NCBI GenBank assembly: GCA_030267965.1
Contig: BRYA01000582.1
Span: 1 to 54,174, forward strand
DNA length: 54,174 nt
Direction of reading: 5' to 3'
Source of the DNA: Triparma columacea
Taxonomy: Eukaryota; Sar; Bolidophyceae; Parmales; Triparmaceae
A model generated the notes under the pieces. That model was not told the origin of the DNA, did no database searches, and saw only the letters and a list, made by a program, of their open reading frames with translations. Below are positions 51,458 through 54,174 of this stretch, one piece after another (the first letter of the stretch is position 1; each line of letters starts with the position of its first letter). Made by a program: the position numbers and the translations under genes.

Positions 51458-53895
51458 TTACTTATTCTTGTCGAGCGCTGAATATCCATCCTGCAAAATC
51501 GCTTCGGTGTCTTTGTCACGCTCATTTTCCATGCCTGACTTGGACGACGTTTTGCTCAAAGCTTGGTTCTTCAACCTCGTCAAGCCAGCAACAGTTTTGA
51601 AGGAAGCCCCAAGCCCCAAACCCTTCAGTTTTCGTACGGAACGCCGCCGTTCATTCACAAAGACGAGGTCATCATCATGATCATTATTGACTTGAGATTT
51701 CGTCGTGTCGTTATGGAACTGGTTGACAAATTCGTGCACTACAGCCCAGCCGCTGCAAACTGTGGTCTCAAACTCGGCCCAAGTGATCAGTCCGGATCTG
51801 TCTGAATCTAAACGGGCCATGAGGTAATTTAAATCGTCCGGTGGGAACTCAGGGTCCAACTTTTCGAAAAGGGAGCGAACTTCTCCTGAGTCAAGTTCTC
51901 CGCTTCCATCAAGATCTGCCGTCTTGAACAGCGTTTCGACACCTTTCAAACCATCTTTGTCGAATATCTTGCGGAGGCATCGTGTCGCATACATTCTCCA
52001 TCGCTGTTTCTTGTCATTCAAATTCCACTTCGTCTCGTTTTCAGACCTGTCCAGGAATCCACGTTTGTACATATTCTTTGGTGAACGGAGCGGCGAGAGA
52101 AACGGTCGGTGAAGCGGTGAGTGAAGCGAGCAAAAAGGGGGAAGGATGAGGGATGAAAAGTCATTGCGCATTAACGCTGTCGGCTCACCTCAAGAATCTC
52201 TTGACAGATATCGTCCTCGACGAGTCGCTTGGCTTCTGCGTCGTACTGGTAAACCTCGCCGAAGAAGCAGATCTGCAATGAGTGCGCGGTGAAGTGTTAA
52301 ATTATATTATAAGACATGAAGGAATGATTGCCTCGATCTTTCAGTCCACAAAGTGATAAACACGGTCATACGTGTTAATGTCATGTAAACGTGTGATGCT
52401 TGATAGACCGACTGTCTCTCGGTAGCGCGGTGCGCGCAGGCTTCGCTCGTCGTCTCACCTGTTTGGACCTCATGACAACGAAATTAACCGCATTCATGAC
52501 GTCGAGTGTCATTATCCCATCACCGTATAGATCACGGAGGGAGTCACACATTTGAAGCAGACCGAAGAAGGAACTGGTCACGACGAGGAAGTTTAGTATC
52601 CCAAGAACTAGTAAGAGGGGATTATTTTCTGTGCTGTTCTGTTCTGTAATGTCACCACCGCTGAGGTTGTAAATTTCCATGGTAGCCACTCCCCTGGCGA
52701 TCGCATAGAACATGTTGTATATCATTACAATGAAACCAACCATCTGCCTAACGCCATAAGGAGGTTGCGAAACCTGATGGATACCGAGGGAACCGAGATT
52801 GGCCCTTAATTTGAGGACCTTTTCGCGCAGCTGATGATTCTCCATGTCGCTGATCTGGCCTGATTTCTTGGCCGCGTGCAGCACGTTCAGGGCCTGTTGG
52901 ATAAATTCCATAAAGGCGTAATTGGTGTTGGGCCTCCACACCTCAAGGACTTCGGCTTCTTGGGGGGTCATGAGGTGGTGCAGGTTCATCATGTTCTCTG
53001 CAAACTCTGTTAGGGTTACGACGAGGGAAGCGAGTCAGGTTAAAGACGATTCGTTCATGTGGTGCGCCCATCCTCGTTCATGTGGTGCGCCCATCCTCGT
53101 TCATGTGGTTCCCCAATCCTCACCTAATTCTTGGTACTTCTTCCCGCACATGGCATTCACGGCCGTGATGATCGCGCAGCTCATGTAACGCCAGAGTTGG
53201 ACTCGGTGCCCGAATTCCATTTCAGACGCACGAGCGAGCATTGTGATATCTTGAATGCATCCCTTGACGCCATTTAGATTCCCTCGCGCGCCCTCTCGCC
53301 TCCCCCAAAGCCTATTCAGGTACCAAACAAGTATGAAAACCGTCAGGAACCTAGTGGAACTCATGTCAATGATTTGCAGCCATTCCTTGTGGGTTGCGCT
53401 GCATTGAGCTTTGAGTTAGGGAGGAGAGAATTGACTGTTTCCGTTTAGGTCACTCACCTCTCAAACCGTTCACCAAAGCTCCCAGATTTTGATAGCGCGC
53501 CAAACACGAACGCGCCCATCGTCACCCACAGCACCGGTCTCTTAAAGACCTCAATTATCATTTTGTTGGTCCAGACAGACGCCATGAGTTTCATTGACAT
53601 CATTGGAGTGTTGTCGTTATCCAGCAGCCGTAACTTGGCCGCCTTCTCGGCCGCTTCGATCTTCTTTAGAAACTCATCAGCAATCTGCTTGTTAACCTCC
53701 TCATTCTGGGGGGTAAGGGCGGGGGGCGGGGGTCGTCAGTGTGGCAACATCCTTAAAGAACTTGGAACACCGAGCAGTCCATTCAGGAACACAACATAGC
53801 CTCACCTTTCCCCACCGAAAACTCGAGCCACGAAACGACGGTAGCTTACTAGAATCGCCGATCTTGGCCGCGAAGTCAGTAGTGCGTTGCTTCAT
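51458..53895 (-). CDS. Bestrophin-like anion channel with C-terminal EF-hands
   Basis: Exons 53806-53895, 53458-53705, 53124-53398, 52459-53006, 52189-52272 and 51458-52075 join in phase to 620 residues. The N-terminal 400 residues hold about four hydrophobic segments (LWVTMGAFVFGAL, STRFLTVFILVWYLNRLW, GFIVMIYNMFYAI, PLLLVLGILNFLVV). STRFLTVF..VWYLNRLW, followed by an Arg-Tyr (LWRYM), a short helix and a loop before a Leu-rich helix, resembles bestrophin (RFP-TM) channels, which carry chloride or bicarbonate; this is a distant match. Residues about 460-530 contain two EF-hands with full calcium-ligand loops, DLDGSGELDSGE and DSDRSGLITWAE, which suggests calcium gating by an added domain. Algal bestrophins serve carbon concentration at thylakoids (known), but no plastid signal is seen here. 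Confidence 0.65.
53051..53119. repeat. 23-bp tandem repeat, three copies, in an intron
   Basis: Units start TCGTTCATGTGG at 53051, 53074 and 53097; the third is slightly changed. They fill much of the third intron (53007-53123) of the bestrophin-like gene. Confidence 0.9.
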
Positions 53896-54055
53896 GGTGC
53901 CCACAACTGGTGGTGAAAAGAATGGGCAAAAGAATCGGGTTTTCTCAAACAGATAATTCAGAAACAGAGGGTTCGGAAATATACCCAAACTTTTTATTGG
54001 GCCCTTTTTTGTGTCCGGGGGAAAGGTGGCCTTGGATTAGCCTATTTTTTGTAAT

Positions 54056-54174
54056 ATGCCGAAACGTAAGCAATCCACAAGATCAAAAGGTATCATCGAA
54101 GCAGCAGCGACTGGGAGGTCTACCAGGGGGAATGGCAAGACGCCACTTGCTGTGCTTCCCGATCTACCCATGAA
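54056..54174 (+). CDS. Start of an unknown gene, cut by the window end
   Basis: ATG at 54056 opens a frame of 39 codons to the window end, with a basic start (MPKRKQSTRSKG) like a nuclear localisation signal. A leader of 160 bp separates it from the divergent bestrophin-like gene. Too short to name; it could be chance. Confidence 0.35.
   Translation, partial: MPKRKQSTRSKGIIEAAATGRSTRGNGKTPLAVLPDLPM

Overview
The window is gene-dense nuclear DNA of a eukaryote, most likely a photosynthetic stramenopile (ochrophyte alga close to diatoms or bolidophytes/Parmales). The signs are spliceosomal introns in most genes (usually 70-290 nt, donors almost always GTGAG, acceptors often CGCAG), an exon-junction-complex RNA-binding protein, large surface proteins with Ala-Pro-Thr-Asp linkers, and an RNase Z precursor whose N-terminus looks like the signal peptide plus 'SAF' cleavage site used for import into secondary red plastids. 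The taxon is inferred; no rRNA or tRNA gene was seen. I rebuilt 23 genes, 21 of them complete, by joining exons whose reading phases agree and whose junctions restore a continuous domain. All intron positions are predictions.

Left part (1-21 kb): two divergent genes for secreted or surface proteins, the second a protein of about 2,958 residues with 17 copies of a Cys-Tyr-Lys-Phe...Glu-Pro repeat followed by Calx-beta, LamG-like and laminin-B-like domains; an AGC-like kinase whose start codon abuts a 32-bp minisatellite; an SLC25 mitochondrial carrier; an Ulp1/SENP SUMO protease; a LEA2/TMEM106-like membrane protein; a tandem TerD protein with a CaaX-like end.

Middle part (21-40 kb): a PCMTD-like methyltransferase with a very acidic tail; a RecG-type helicase fused to a DEDDh exonuclease; an RNase Z with a SAP-like segment; a CutC-spermidine/diamine acetyltransferase fusion; a rhodanese-like plus methyltransferase protein; a RING-CH protein; a coiled-coil protein; the Y14/RBM8A homologue; an ABHD4/5 (CGI-58)-like hydrolase.

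Right part (40-54 kb): MEMO1; a six-finger zinc protein; a SelO-type pseudokinase; a p24/TMED cargo receptor; a nuclear protein with a zinc finger and nine MBD-like repeats; a bestrophin-like channel with C-terminal EF-hands; and the first codons of one more gene.

Neighbours do not form one pathway. The order is compact eukaryotic packing, with convergent stops as little as 42 bp apart and divergent start codons as little as 54 bp apart. The main novelties are unusual domain fusions (RecG-exonuclease, CutC-acetyltransferase, bestrophin-EF-hand) and repeat proteins built by block duplication. I found no CRISPR array, prophage, transposase or clear mobile element.
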